A stretch of 64,000 nucleotides of DNA from Mesorhizobium sp. WSM3860. GTDB lineage: Bacteria > Pseudomonadota > Alphaproteobacteria > Rhizobiales > Rhizobiaceae. Both the position numbers and the translations under genes were made by a program. The notes under the pieces were generated by a model that did no database searches, had not been told where the DNA came from, and saw nothing but the letters and a program-made list of their open reading frames with translations. Location of the stretch: the NCBI RefSeq assembly GCF_002294995.1, contig NZ_NSGF01000001.1, positions 1-64,000 of the forward strand, given 5' to 3'. Shown in pieces: positions 1 through 8,541 of this stretch (the stretch's first letter is position 1; every line of letters begins with the position of its first letter).

Positions 1-74
1 CTCCCAGCCAGCATCTTGAATCTGATTTGCAGACCCTTGGGAATCCCTTCGATTCAATCCAAATTCATCCCGCT

Positions 75-122
75 CTATACGGGGAGAAATGCCCGGCAGG
101 GCAATGAGGGGCGGCGCCGACG
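75..122. repeat. Palindromic intergenic repeat, family A1 (half copy)
   Basis: The stretch contains 'tatacggggagaaa', then 'tgcccggcagggcaatgagg' and 'ggcggcgcc'. The same words recur near 44.1-44.3 kb and 53.1-53.3 kb, where two such units face each other. Here only one arm is present. The rest of positions 1-222 shows no supportable gene. Confidence 0.7.
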
Positions 123-222
123 TCGACAATTGGTCGTCCCACCGGGCATGAAGCGAGCTTACTGACAGTCCGACTGCTCAGGCCTTGAGCCGGCACACCA
201 CGGCTCCCTCGAAAAAACCGCG

Positions 223-251
223 TTGACAGGCTTCGTCCGCCCGCTTACATG
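223..251 (+). promoter_or_regulatory. Probable sigma70-type promoter of tRNA-Leu
   Basis: TTGACA at 223-228 is followed after 17 bases by TACATG at 246-251. The tRNA starts 12 bases further on, which fits a short leader. This is inferred from sequence match and spacing only. Confidence 0.55.
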
Positions 252-262
252 AGCCCGCACCA

Positions 263-347
263 GCCCAGATGGCGGAATTGGTAGACGCGCACGGTTCAGG
301 TCCGTGTTCCGCAAGGAGTGGAGGTTCGAGTCCTCTTCTGGGCACCA
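263..347 (+). tRNA. tRNA-Leu (anticodon CAG)
   Basis: The acceptor stem GCCCAGA pairs with TCTGGGC, and CCA is encoded at 345-347. The anticodon stem ACGG/CCGT encloses the loop TTCAGGT, giving anticodon CAG. The T-arm contains GGTTCGAGTCC. The 85-nt length with a long variable arm is typical of a class II leucine tRNA. A terminator follows 36 bases downstream, so it looks like a single-gene unit. No integrase or att duplication is visible beside it. Confidence 0.95.
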
Positions 348-383
348 AATTCCCGTTTCAGACGATCTGACGCGATGAGCAGA

Positions 384-408
384 AAGCCCGGATTTTCCGG
401 GCTTTTTT
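384..408 (+). terminator. Rho-independent terminator after tRNA-Leu
   Basis: A 9-bp perfect stem, AAGCCCGGA (384-392) and TCCGGGCTT (396-404), has a 3-nt loop and runs into a T tract ending at 408. Confidence 0.9.
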
Positions 409-471
409 GTGCCCTGCAACTCGTCTCGAGTTGAACCGTTCCTACCGTGTCGGTTAGCCCGAGGTTGCGTG

Positions 472-1191
472 ATGCCCGAGCCGTTCAAGGAGTGGAAGGT
501 TCTGCCGCATGGCAGGCTCTCCCCTGTCGACGACGATATCCTGACGGTGACCGGCGACATACCGATGCCAGTCGGCAACATGAAACGGCGCATGACCGTG
601 GTGCGATTGCGCGACCGACGGCTTGTCATCTTCAGCGCTATCGCGCTCGACGACGAACAGATGCGCGCGATCGAGGCCTTCGGCCAGCCGGCCTTCCTGA
701 TCGTCCCTAATGATCATCACCGGCTCGATGCAAAGCCATGGAAGGATCGCTATCCCAGCCTTCAGGTGATTGCACCGGCGGGCGCGCTCAACAGGGTCGA
801 GAAGGCGGTGCATGTCGATGCGGCACGCGGCGACTTCGGCGATCCCGACGTCAAGCTCGTCACCGTCCCCGGAACCCGTGATCGCGAAGCGGCGCTGCAA
901 ATTGACAAACCGAACGGCACGACGCTCGTTCTCAATGATATCGTCGGCAACATCCGCGGCGCATCCGGCTTTGCAGGCTGGGCATTGCGCATGATGGGAT
1001 TTGCCGGTGATGAGCCGCATATACCCTGGCCGGTCAAGCTGACGATGGTCGGCGACAAGGCGGCACTCGCGGCCCAATTGAGACGATGGGCGGAACTGCC
1101 GGCGCTCAAGCGCATCCTTGTCTCGCATGGCTCCGTCATCACCGATGATCCGCAGGGGGCGCTGCGCAAGCTGGCGAGGTCGCTCGGATAG
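472..1191 (+). CDS. DUF4336 / metallo-beta-lactamase-like hypothetical protein
   Basis: The 239-aa product has no signal peptide or membrane segment. Stretches such as 'VVRLRDRRLVIFSAIALD', 'FLIVPNDHHRLDAKPW' and the late 'LVSHGSVITDDP' resemble the DUF4336 family, a relative of the metallo-beta-lactamase fold that lacks the full HxHxDH zinc motif. Its function is unknown. I start at ATG 472 because an upstream in-frame codon at 409 would begin inside the T tract of the tRNA terminator. It is followed 88 bases later by the fused oxidoreductase gene on the same strand, but a functional link is not evident. The family call is moderately secure; no function is claimed. Confidence 0.75.
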   Translation: MPEPFKEWKVLPHGRLSPVDDDILTVTGDIPMPVGNMKRRMTVVRLRDRRLVIFSAIALDDEQMRAIEAFGQPAFLIVPNDHHRLDAKPWKDRYPSLQVIAPAGALNRVEKAVHVDAARGDFGDPDVKLVTVPGTRDREAALQIDKPNGTTLVLNDIVGNIRGASGFAGWALRMMGFAGDEPHIPWPVKLTMVGDKAALAAQLRRWAELPALKRILVSHGSVITDDPQGALRKLARSLG

Positions 1192-1279
1192 ATGAAGGCG
1201 TAGCGGCCAACCTGCCCTTCCGGCCAGTCCCCCGAACAAACCGCTTCAAAGCCGGCGACCGTAACGGTACGGTCGCCCC

Positions 1280-2965
1280 ATGGCCCCTGCCGTCAGCCCG
1301 ATCATCGCCGCCCGCCGCGACCAGATGTTCCCAGTGCTCGCCGACGCGGACATCGAGCGCATGCGACGGTTCGGCCAAGCGCGCGGCTATGCCGCTGGCG
1401 AGCATATCGTGACAGCCGGCACGGTCTCGCCCGGACTGGTCGTCATCCTGTCGGGCAAGGTCGGCATCACGCAGGCCGGCGGGCTTGGCCCACGCGAGGC
1501 GATCATCACCTACGGTCCGGGCAATTTCATCGGCGAGCTGGCGCAGCTTTCGAGCCGACCGTCGCTGGTCAATGCCGAGGCGATCGCGCCGGTCGAAGCC
1601 ATCGTCATCCCCTCGCAGCGGCTGCGGGATCTGATGGTGCAGGAGGCGAATCTCGGCGAGCGCGTCATGCGCGCGCTCATCTTGCGCCGCGTCGGCCTCA
1701 TCGAGAGCGGCATCAGCGGGCCGATCGTCATCGGCCCTCCCGGCAATGGCGACGTGCTGCGGCTGCAGGGTTTTCTCACCCGCAGCGGCCTGCCGCACCG
1801 CGCGCTCGATTCCGACATCGATCCCTGCGCCAAGACGCTGATCGAGCGCTTTCATGTCGATCCGCACCATTTGCCGATTGTGCTCTGTCCCAACGGCAAG
1901 CTGCTGCACAATCCGGCCGAAAGCGATCTCGCCCGCTGCGTCGGGCTGCTGCGGCCGGTCGATGCCGGCAAGATCTACGACGTTGCCATAGTCGGCGCCG
2001 GACCGGCAGGATTGGCGGCCGCGGTCTATGCGGCTTCCGAGGGGCTGTCGACGATCGTGCTCGACTGCCGCGCCTTCGGAGGGCAGGCGGGGGCATCCTC
2101 GCGCATCGAGAACTATCTCGGCTTTCCGACCGGCATTACGGGCATGGCGCTGATGGCGCGCGCCTACAACCAGGCGCAGAAGTTCGGGGTTGAGATGGTG
2201 ATCCCCGACGAAGCCAGATTGCTCGGCGCCGCCGACAACATGGCCGGCTACCGTCTGGTCGTTGGCGACGGCGAGACCGTGCGCTCCCGCACGGTGGTGA
2301 TCGCCAGCGGCGCACGCTACCGCCGCCTCGACGTCGCTAACATCGCGCAGTTCGAGGGCACGTCCGTGCACTACTGGGCCTCGCCGATCGAAGCACGGCT
2401 CTGTCGGGACCAGGAGGTGGCGCTGGTCGGCGCCGGCAACTCGGCCGGCCAGGCGGCCGTCTATCTCGCCAGCCAGGTGCGCAAGGTGACGCTTTTGGCG
2501 CGGCGCGACAGCCTCGACGCCACCATGTCGCGCTATCTGGTCGAGCGGATCGAGGCGCAGCCGAACATCGAGGTGCTGACGGAAACCGAGGTCGAGGCGC
2601 TCGACGGCCATGACGGCAACCTCGACCAGCTGTGCTGGCGCAACCGGGTCACCGGCGTGGCGACGACGCGTCCCATCCGCCACCTCTTCCTGTTCATCGG
2701 CGCCGACCCGAACACCGACTGGCTGGTGCGCTGCGACGTGGCGCTCGACGCCAGGGGTTTCGTGCGCACCGGACCGGATGTGGCGCCGGGACACGGCCCG
2801 ATGGAGACGAGCCGCAGCGGCGTGTTCGCCATCGGCGATGTGCGCTGCGGCTCGACCAAGCGTGTCGCGGCCGCCGTCGGTGAAGGCGCTCAGGTGGTGG
2901 CGGCGCTGCATGCCTATCTTGCGCGGAACGGCGGGCGTGCTGCTCAGCCCGAAAGGAGATCGTGA
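1280..2965 (+). CDS. Cyclic-nucleotide-binding domain fused to a thioredoxin-reductase-like flavoprotein
   Basis: The 561-aa protein has three parts. Residues about 16-130 form a cNMP-binding domain with the phosphate-cassette-like stretch GNFIGELAQL at 81-90. Residues about 148-222 look like a thioredoxin/glutaredoxin fold whose usual CxxC position reads PPGNGD. Residues about 232-545 are a TrxB-like two-dinucleotide-fold flavoprotein, with the FAD motif GAGPAG at 239-244, the NADP motif GAGNSAG at 384-390 and a C-terminal GVFAIGD. The redox CxxC of thioredoxin reductase is replaced by YWAS around 365-368, so ordinary thioredoxin reduction is unlikely. The domain order suggests a ligand-sensing NADPH flavoenzyme; that role is inference. 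The stop codon overlaps by one base the start of the next gene, a UBP zinc finger protein. Confidence 0.9.
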   Translation: MAPAVSPIIAARRDQMFPVLADADIERMRRFGQARGYAAGEHIVTAGTVSPGLVVILSGKVGITQAGGLGPREAIITYGPGNFIGELAQLSSRPSLVNAEAIAPVEAIVIPSQRLRDLMVQEANLGERVMRALILRRVGLIESGISGPIVIGPPGNGDVLRLQGFLTRSGLPHRALDSDIDPCAKTLIERFHVDPHHLPIVLCPNGKLLHNPAESDLARCVGLLRPVDAGKIYDVAIVGAGPAGLAAAVYAASEGLSTIVLDCRAFGGQAGASSRIENYLGFPTGITGMALMARAYNQAQKFGVEMVIPDEARLLGAADNMAGYRLVVGDGETVRSRTVVIASGARYRRLDVANIAQFEGTSVHYWASPIEARLCRDQEVALVGAGNSAGQAAVYLASQVRKVTLLARRDSLDATMSRYLVERIEAQPNIEVLTETEVEALDGHDGNLDQLCWRNRVTGVATTRPIRHLFLFIGADPNTDWLVRCDVALDARGFVRTGPDVAPGHGPMETSRSGVFAIGDVRCGSTKRVAAAVGEGAQVVAALHAYLARNGGRAAQPERRS

Positions 2966-3270
2966 TGGACGAATGCAGGCATACGGACGACATCAAGGAT
3001 GTGGTGCCGAGCGCCCTCGGCTGCGAGGAATGCCTGAAGAGCGGCTCCTGGTGGGTGCATCTGAGGCTCTGCCGCACCTGCGGCCATGTCGGCTGCTGCG
3101 ACGACTCGCCCAATCGCCACGCCACCAAGCATTTCCACGCCACTCAGCATCCGATCATCGAAGGCTACGATCCGCCCGAAGGCTGGGGCTGGTGCTATGT
3201 CGACGAGCTTTTCATCGACCTCGGCGACCGCACCACACCGCAGAACGGCCCGATCCCGCGATTTGTCTAG
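2965..3270 (+). CDS. UBP-type zinc finger protein
   Basis: The 101-aa protein carries a zf-UBP pattern: C4-x-H6, C20-x-x-C23, C36-x-x-C39, C44, then H52, H56, H58 and H62. It ends with the characteristic GWGWCYVD stretch around residues 73-80. In eukaryotic deubiquitinases this domain holds the free C-terminal Gly-Gly of ubiquitin; the bacterial partner is unknown. ATG 2965 is chosen over GTG 2962 because AAAGGAGA lies just upstream and ATG overlaps the preceding TGA by one base. Tight coupling to the cNMP/TrxR-like fusion implies a joint function. Family assignment is secure; role is unknown. Confidence 0.9.
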   Translation: MDECRHTDDIKDVVPSALGCEECLKSGSWWVHLRLCRTCGHVGCCDDSPNRHATKHFHATQHPIIEGYDPPEGWGWCYVDELFIDLGDRTTPQNGPIPRFV

Positions 3271-3306
3271 CCTGCACGGAATACCGAGAGCCTCTTGCCG
3301 GGTCGC

Positions 3307-3480
3307 CTACTTCACCGAGCTGGTGACTGTCCGGTCGAAGACGTCGCGATCGCGGTCGTTGCCGGCAAGCGCGCCGATGATCAGCAGGCTGACGATGATC
3401 GGGACGAACAGGATCGCCACACGCGCCTGCACGTAGAAGATGGCGCGCCATTCATTGCGCTTTTCGGGGCTGTCGTTCAT
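3307..3480 (-). CDS. Small single-span membrane protein, hypothetical
   Basis: The 57-aa product begins MNDSPEKRNEWRAIFYVQAR and has one hydrophobic segment of about 20 residues (VAILFVPIIVSLLIIGALAG), followed by a charged tail. ATG 3480 is preceded by an AGGGAGG-like ribosome site, so I reject the longer in-frame start at 3516. It is convergent with the zinc finger gene. I do not recognise a named family. Confidence 0.55.
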   Translation of the reverse strand: MNDSPEKRNEWRAIFYVQARVAILFVPIIVSLLIIGALAGNDRDRDVFDRTVTSSVK

Positions 3481-3590
3481 CGCGCTCACTCTGTCCTGCC
3501 TCCCTAGGCGGGACATAGTAGCGAAGCGTTAAGCAACCTTTTCCGCAAACGTTAACCGGCGGATTTCGAAGGGGCCAATCTGCCATCGGA

Positions 3591-4397
3591 TCAGGCAATA
3601 GGCAGTGCGAACAGCCTTCCACCGGAAGGCACGACGTCGTCGATGCCGGCGAGCCGCAGGCAATGCCAGGCCATGGCGTGGTTGGAGGAGGTGACGGGAA
3701 TGCCGATGCGCCGCTCGAGCTCCGCTACCGCCTCGGCGACGCGCAGGCTGGTGCAGGAGATGAAGATCGCGTCCACGCCGGGCGCCTCAGCCATGCGCTT
3801 GGCCGCCGCCTCGATCGAGGCAAGCGAGATGCGGGCGGCCTCGCGGTCATCGCGCCGGTCGAAAGTGGCGACGGCCGCGATGTCGAGCCCGCGTCCGGTG
3901 AAATAACGGACCAGGCCCTGATTGATCTCCGGCGCATAGGGCGTCAGCAGGCCGATGCCCTTGGCGCCGAGCGCCTTGAAGGCGGCAAGCGCGCCGGTGA
4001 CCGGTGTGGTGCAGGCGACGCCCGGCCGCGCCTTGCGGATTTCGGCGAAAACGGCTTCCTCGCCGAGCGTCATGGTCGCCGAGGTGCAGCCGAAGCCGAC
4101 GACGTCGAGCGGGATGCTGGGCAGGATGAGGTCGACCGTGGGCGCGATGCGCGGGCCGATGGCGCGCAGCGTGTCGGGCGTGATGTCGTTGTCGTTGAAG
4201 AGGCGGGCCTCGTAGAAGGCGACGCCCGGGATGCGCACCAGCGCGCGGAACTCATGCTCCAGCGTCTGGTCGGTGGCGAGGATCGCAAGCCCGATCGCGG
4301 CGCGCGAGGCAAGGCCGCCGTCGAGTTCCGACGGCAAGACGCCGAGGTCGACCGGCTCCGAAGCTTGAAGGCGGGTAGCGGCTGCGGTGACAGACAT
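3591..4397 (-). CDS. Asp/Glu racemase / maleate isomerase family protein
   Basis: The 268-aa product fits the Asp/Glu racemase-arylmalonate decarboxylase-maleate isomerase superfamily. Two cysteines sit where the paired catalytic cysteines are expected: C104 in GFGCTSATMTLG and C215 in FISCTSLR. Keeping both suggests racemisation or isomerisation rather than decarboxylation, where only one is kept. The start at 4397 follows AAAGGGAAC. The reading frame stays open for another ~1 kb through the next gene, but that extension is only the shadow frame of the dehydrogenase. The gene lies 32 bases downstream of a D-amino-acid dehydrogenase, so an amino-acid substrate is plausible. EutA-like proteins of ectoine operons belong here too, but no other ectoine genes are present. 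Confidence 0.85.
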   Translation of the reverse strand: MSVTAAATRLQASEPVDLGVLPSELDGGLASRAAIGLAILATDQTLEHEFRALVRIPGVAFYEARLFNDNDITPDTLRAIGPRIAPTVDLILPSIPLDVVGFGCTSATMTLGEEAVFAEIRKARPGVACTTPVTGALAAFKALGAKGIGLLTPYAPEINQGLVRYFTGRGLDIAAVATFDRRDDREAARISLASIEAAAKRMAEAPGVDAIFISCTSLRVAEAVAELERRIGIPVTSSNHAMAWHCLRLAGIDDVVPSGGRLFALPIA

Positions 4398-4429
4398 GGC
4401 GTTCCCTTTCTGATCCCGGGACCGGGCGT

Positions 4430-5671
4430 TCAGTTCAAAAGTCCATCCATGGAAATGGCCGGCCTGCGGCCCGCGATCAGGTCGGCGGTGATGCGCGCCG
4501 AGCCGTGCGACATGGTCCAGCCGATATGGCCGTGCCCGGTATTGAGATAGAGGTTGCCGAGGCGGCGGCGCCCGAATTCGGGCAGGTTGTTGGGCGTCAT
4601 CGGCCTGAGGCCCGCCCACATCTCGGCGCGGTCGTAATCGGCGCCTTCGGGATAAAGCTCCTGCGTCACGCCCTTCATGAAGGCGAAATCGGCCGGCTTG
4701 TGGCTGGTATCGTAGCCGGCGAATTCCGCCGTGGCGGTGACGCGGATGCGGTCGCCGAAGCGCGAGATGGCGACCAGATTGTGCTCGTCGACCGAAGCGA
4801 TGGTCGGCGGCCGAGGCTGATTGCCGATCGGAATGGTCAGCGAATAACCCTTGATCGGGTAGATCGGCAGGCTGATACCGACCGTCTTCGCGATCAGCGG
4901 GCTGTAGCAGCCGAGCGCCAGCACATAGGCATCGCCCTTGCAGCTTCCCTTGTCGGTCAGCACACCGGTGACGCCGTCGCCCGAGGTCTCGATGCCGGTG
5001 ATGGTCGTGCCGGTGCGGATCTCGCCGCCGCGCTCGACCACCTTGGCGGCAAGCGCATGGGTGAACTTGGCCGGGTCGCCGGTCTCGTCGGTCGGGCAAT
5101 GAATGCCGCCGGCGATCTTTTCCCGTGCGGAAGCCAGCGCCGGATCGAGCGCGACGATGGTGTCGCGGTCGAGCACCTTGATCAGCTGGCCGTCGGATTC
5201 GAGCAGCCGCATATGCTCGACGCCTTTGTCGAGCGCCTGCTGGTTGCGGTAGAAATAGAGGATGCCGCGATCGTTGCGGTCGTAGTCGATCTGCTCGTCG
5301 GCGACGACCTCGCGCAGGACCGATTGCGAATAGGCGGCAAGCCGATGCTTGAGCAGCGTGTTGCGTTTGGCCTTCTCGGCCGTGCATTCCATCAGGAACA
5401 GCCACGACCAGCTATAGAGCCGGGGATCGGCCGAGAGCTTGAAGCGCAGCGCCTGGTCCTTCAGCACCAGCGATTTCAGCAGGATCATCGGCGCCCTGGG
5501 CGACGACCAGACGAAGGAATGGCCGGGCGCGATCATGCCGGCATTGCCCCAGCTGGTCTCGGCGGCGACTTCGGCGCGGCGCTCGAGGATGACGACCTCG
5601 TGCCCGTCCTTCTGCAGCTGATAGGCGGTGGTGACGCCGACAACGCCGCCGCCCAACACGATCGCGCGCAT
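4430..5671 (-). CDS. dadA: D-amino-acid dehydrogenase (DadA-like FAD oxidoreductase)
   Basis: The 413-aa protein begins MRAIVLGGGVVGVTTAYQL, a classic N-terminal FAD dinucleotide fold. It carries the DadA-like segments ETSWGNAGMIAPGH, KGYSLTIP and the C-terminal LNTGHGHIGWTMSHGS of the DAO superfamily. The length matches DadA. The enzyme would oxidatively deaminate D-amino acids to 2-oxo acids at the inner membrane, passing electrons to quinone. The start at 5671 is supported by a GGAGGCGCC ribosome site; the frame opens further upstream without one. It is co-oriented with the racemase-like gene 32 bases downstream. The exact substrate cannot be read from sequence. Confidence 0.88.
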   Translation of the reverse strand: MRAIVLGGGVVGVTTAYQLQKDGHEVVILERRAEVAAETSWGNAGMIAPGHSFVWSSPRAPMILLKSLVLKDQALRFKLSADPRLYSWSWLFLMECTAEKAKRNTLLKHRLAAYSQSVLREVVADEQIDYDRNDRGILYFYRNQQALDKGVEHMRLLESDGQLIKVLDRDTIVALDPALASAREKIAGGIHCPTDETGDPAKFTHALAAKVVERGGEIRTGTTITGIETSGDGVTGVLTDKGSCKGDAYVLALGCYSPLIAKTVGISLPIYPIKGYSLTIPIGNQPRPPTIASVDEHNLVAISRFGDRIRVTATAEFAGYDTSHKPADFAFMKGVTQELYPEGADYDRAEMWAGLRPMTPNNLPEFGRRRLGNLYLNTGHGHIGWTMSHGSARITADLIAGRRPAISMDGLLN

Positions 5672-5756
5672 GGCGCCTCCGGAGATCGCAAGCTGGGGTA
5701 GTCTAGAGTGTGGATTGCGGTGTGCAATGGCACACATACCGAGATGTCGGCGGGAC

Positions 5757-5918
5757 AGCGCCCCTCTCTGGCCTGCCGGCCATCTCCCCCACGAGGGGGG
5801 AGATCAGATGTCACGCCGGCTTTCGCCAATCGCCGACGTTGCAGGACAGGCGGGGCGTCCAAACCGCCAATCTCCCCCCAAGTGGGGGAGATGTCCGGCA
5901 GGACAGAGAGGGGCGCGA
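5757..5918. repeat. Palindromic intergenic repeat pair, family A2
   Basis: Two facing units with 'gcctgccggccatctccccc' and 'gtgggggagatgtccggcag' surround a core related to 'tttcgccaatcgccgac'. The same layout recurs at 8750-8923, 38650-38820 and 48084-48175. It fills most of the 267-bp gap between dadA and the cystathionine gamma-lyase gene. Confidence 0.8.
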
Positions 5919-5938
5919 AAGATCGCGACGAAGGTCGT

Positions 5939-7108
5939 TTAGCCTCGCAACGCCTGCTCCAGATCCGCGATCAAATCGTCGCCATCCTCAATCCCGCAGG
6001 ACAGCCGCACCAGCGAATCCGAGATCCCGATCGCCCCGCGCTTCTCCGCCGGAATCGAGCCGTGCGTCATCAGCGCCGGGTGCTCGATCAGGCTTTCGAC
6101 GCCGCCGAGGCTTTCGGCCAACGTGAAGAGCTGCGTGCGTTCGAGGAAGCGTTTTGTCCCCGCTAGGTCGCGGTCGAGGTCGACGGAGATCATGCCGCCG
6201 AAGGCGTGCATCTGGCGCTTGGCGATCTCGTGCTGCGGATGGCTCGCCAGCCCGGGATAGATGACGCGGCGCACGTCCTTGCGGGCTTCCAGCCATTGCG
6301 CGATCTTCAGGCCGTTCGCCGAATGGCGCTCCATCCTGAGCGCAAGCGTCTTGATGCCCCGCAAAGCCAGAAAACTGTCGAACGGGCCGGAAATGGCGCC
6401 GACGGCGTTCTGCAGGAATTTCAGCCGATCGGCCAAATCCTTGTTGTCGCCGACGATCGCCACGCCGCCGACCATGTCGGAATGGCCGTTCAAGTATTTC
6501 GTCGTCGAGTGGACGACGATGTCGATGCCGAGTTCCAGCGGCCGCTGGATGTAAGGGCTGGCGAAGGTGTTGTCGGCGACGGTGAGCAGGCCCTTGCGCT
6601 TGGCGAGCGCCGCGATCGCTTCAAGGTCGACGACGCGCAGCAGCGGATTGGTCGGCGTCTCGACCCAGAGCAGTTTCGTTTCCGGACGGATTGCGGCTTC
6701 GACGGCGGCAAGGTCGGTGAAATCGGCGAAGCTGACCTCAAGGCCGGCGGAACGCTTGCGCACGCGCTCCATCAGCCGGAACGAGCCGCCATAGATGTCG
6801 TCGGTGGCGACGACATGGGCGCCGGCATCGAACAGCTCCAGCACCGTTCCGATCGCGGCCAGGCCTGAGGCGAAGGCGAAGGCCGCGCTGCCGCTTTCCA
6901 GATCGGCGACGGCGCGCTCGAAGGCGAAGCGCGTCGGGTTCTGGCTGCGGGCGTACTCAAAACCCTTGTGGACGCCGGGCGACTGCTGGCCGTAGGTGGA
7001 GGTGGCGTAGATCGGCACCATCACCGCGCCGGTCGTCGGATCGTGGCTCTGGCCGCCATGGATGGTGCGCGTGGAAAAGGCCAGGCGGTTCTTGCCGTTC
7101 GAAGTCAT
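5939..7108 (-). CDS. mccB: Cystathionine gamma-lyase / gamma-synthase family PLP enzyme
   Basis: The 389-aa product is a Cys/Met-metabolism PLP enzyme. The PLP lysine is K204 in [11 protein letters not shown]; other landmarks are [29 protein letters not shown] and [13 protein letters not shown]. The gene starts inside the end of the cystathionine beta-synthase gene (4-bp ATGA overlap), so the two are translationally coupled. This pairing points to cystathionine gamma-lyase in reverse transsulfuration (homocysteine to cysteine) rather than MetB, though sequence alone cannot exclude gamma-synthase activity. The product is cytosolic. The symbol reflects the pair's similarity to mccAB and is tentative. 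Confidence 0.88.
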   Translation of the reverse strand: MTSNGKNRLAFSTRTIHGGQSHDPTTGAVMVPIYATSTYGQQSPGVHKGFEYARSQNPTRFAFERAVADLESGSAAFAFASGLAAIGTVLELFDAGAHVVATDDIYGGSFRLMERVRKRSAGLEVSFADFTDLAAVEAAIRPETKLLWVETPTNPLLRVVDLEAIAALAKRKGLLTVADNTFASPYIQRPLELGIDIVVHSTTKYLNGHSDMVGGVAIVGDNKDLADRLKFLQNAVGAISGPFDSFLALRGIKTLALRMERHSANGLKIAQWLEARKDVRRVIYPGLASHPQHEIAKRQMHAFGGMISVDLDRDLAGTKRFLERTQLFTLAESLGGVESLIEHPALMTHGSIPAEKRGAIGISDSLVRLSCGIEDGDDLIADLEQALRG

Positions 7109-8541
7109 TTTGCGCGGCGCCTCAGATGGTTGATCAGGTCGATACGGGTTATCAGGCCGATGAACTCGTCGCCATCGAAGACGATGGCGACCTCGTTGCG
7201 GTCGAAAACGGGAAGCAGCGCATCGAGCGTCTGGCTGGCCTGCAGCGTGTGCAGGTTCGAGGCCATGGCGGTGCGCACGGGGGCGTTGAAGCGATCCCAG
7301 CGGCCGTCATAGGGGCCGTCGACCTTGGCCAGGATATCGCTCTCGTCGACGATGCCAACGAGCTTTCCGTCATCCAGCACCGGCAGCTGCGAGACATCGG
7401 AGCGGCGCATGCGGCCATAGGCGTTGAGCAGGCTTTCGTCCGGGCCGACCCACACCGTGTCGCCAGTGCGGTGCGAGCGCATGACCAGGTCGCGCAGGTC
7501 GCCATGCTGCTCATGCTCGTCAAGGCCCTGCTCGGCCAGCCAGATGTCGTCGAACACCTTCGACAGATATTTGTTGCCGCTGTCGCAGACGAGGGTGACC
7601 ACGCGTTTGGCCGTCGTCTGCTCGCGGCAGTAGCGGAGCGCTGCCGACAGGAGCGTGCCGGAGGACGAGCCGGCCAGGATGCCTTCCTTGGACAGCAGGT
7701 CGCGCACCGCCAGCATGCTCTGTTTATCGGGGATGGAATAGGCCTTCCTGACCAGCGACAGATCGGCATTGGGCGGCACGAAATCCTCGCCTATGCCTTC
7801 GACGGTCCAGCTGCCGGCTTCCGTCATCTTGCCGGTCTTGATCAGCGGCGCCAGCACCGAGCCGACCGGATCGGCAAGCACCATCTCGGTCTTCGGCGAA
7901 TGTTTCGCGAAAAAGCGGCCGACACCGGTGAGCGTGCCGCCGGAGCCGACACCGACCACCACCGCGTCGACATCGCCTTCGAGCTGCGAAAAGATTTCCG
8001 GGCCGGTGGTGCTTTCGTGCGCCAGCGGATTGGCCGGGTTGGCGAACTGGTTGGCATAGAAGGCGCCGGGAATTTCGGCGGCGATCTTCTCGGCCATGTC
8101 CTGATAATATTCGGGATGGCCCTTGCCGACATCGGAGCGGGTCATGCGCACCTCGGCGCCTAAAGCGCGCAGATGCTGGATCTTCTCGCGCGACATCTTG
8201 TCGGGCACGACGAGGATGATGCGGTAGCCCTTGGGAATGCCGACCTGGGCGAGGCCGAGGCCGGTGTTGCCGGCGGTGGCCTCGACGATGGTGCCGCCGC
8301 GCTTCAGCCTGCCATCCTTCTCGGCGGCCGCAATCATCGACAACGCGATGCGGTCCTTGATCGAGCCGCCGGGATTCTGGCTCTCGAGCTTGATGAACAG
8401 CCGGCACTTGCCGGTGTCGAATTTGGTGAGCTCGACGACCGGCGTCTGGCCGATCAGGTCGAGCACCGAGGCGTAAGGCGGACGCAGCCGTGACAAATTG
8501 CTTTCCGCGCCGTCCGGCGCCGCTTTCCTGTGCACGCTCAT
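7105..8541 (-). CDS. mccA: Cystathionine beta-synthase with CBS-domain pair
   Basis: The 478-aa protein has a fold-type II PLP catalytic domain (about 20-325) with the PLP lysine K62 in NPGGSIKDR, the ATAGNTGLGLA substrate loop and the phosphate-binding GVGSGGTLTG. A tandem CBS pair (about 345-478) includes SQLPVLDDGKLVGIVDESD and FIGLITRIDLINHL. There is no N-terminal heme-binding extension. It would condense serine (or O-acetylserine) with homocysteine; the CBS pair may bind adenosyl ligands as a regulatory module. It overlaps the gamma-lyase gene by 4 bp. The single-domain O-acetylserine sulfhydrylase CysK is excluded by the CBS pair. Confidence 0.9.
   Translation of the reverse strand: MSVHRKAAPDGAESNLSRLRPPYASVLDLIGQTPVVELTKFDTGKCRLFIKLESQNPGGSIKDRIALSMIAAAEKDGRLKRGGTIVEATAGNTGLGLAQVGIPKGYRIILVVPDKMSREKIQHLRALGAEVRMTRSDVGKGHPEYYQDMAEKIAAEIPGAFYANQFANPANPLAHESTTGPEIFSQLEGDVDAVVVGVGSGGTLTGVGRFFAKHSPKTEMVLADPVGSVLAPLIKTGKMTEAGSWTVEGIGEDFVPPNADLSLVRKAYSIPDKQSMLAVRDLLSKEGILAGSSSGTLLSAALRYCREQTTAKRVVTLVCDSGNKYLSKVFDDIWLAEQGLDEHEQHGDLRDLVMRSHRTGDTVWVGPDESLLNAYGRMRRSDVSQLPVLDDGKLVGIVDESDILAKVDGPYDGRWDRFNAPVRTAMASNLHTLQASQTLDALLPVFDRNEVAIVFDGDEFIGLITRIDLINHLRRRAK

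Noticed and set aside
263..408. Genomic island attachment at tRNA-Leu
   Set aside because: No integrase and no second copy of the tRNA 3' end were seen in the window.
409..471. Upstream GTG start for the DUF4336-type gene
   Set aside because: It falls in the T tract of the tRNA-Leu terminator.
1139..2911. 590-aa leftward frame opposite the cNMP/TrxR-like fusion
   Set aside because: Antisense shadow with biased composition; the + strand protein has clear motifs.
3591..5405. 604-aa leftward frame joining the racemase-like protein to upstream sequence
   Set aside because: The upstream two thirds are the out-of-frame shadow of dadA; the racemase has its own ribosome site and start at 4397.
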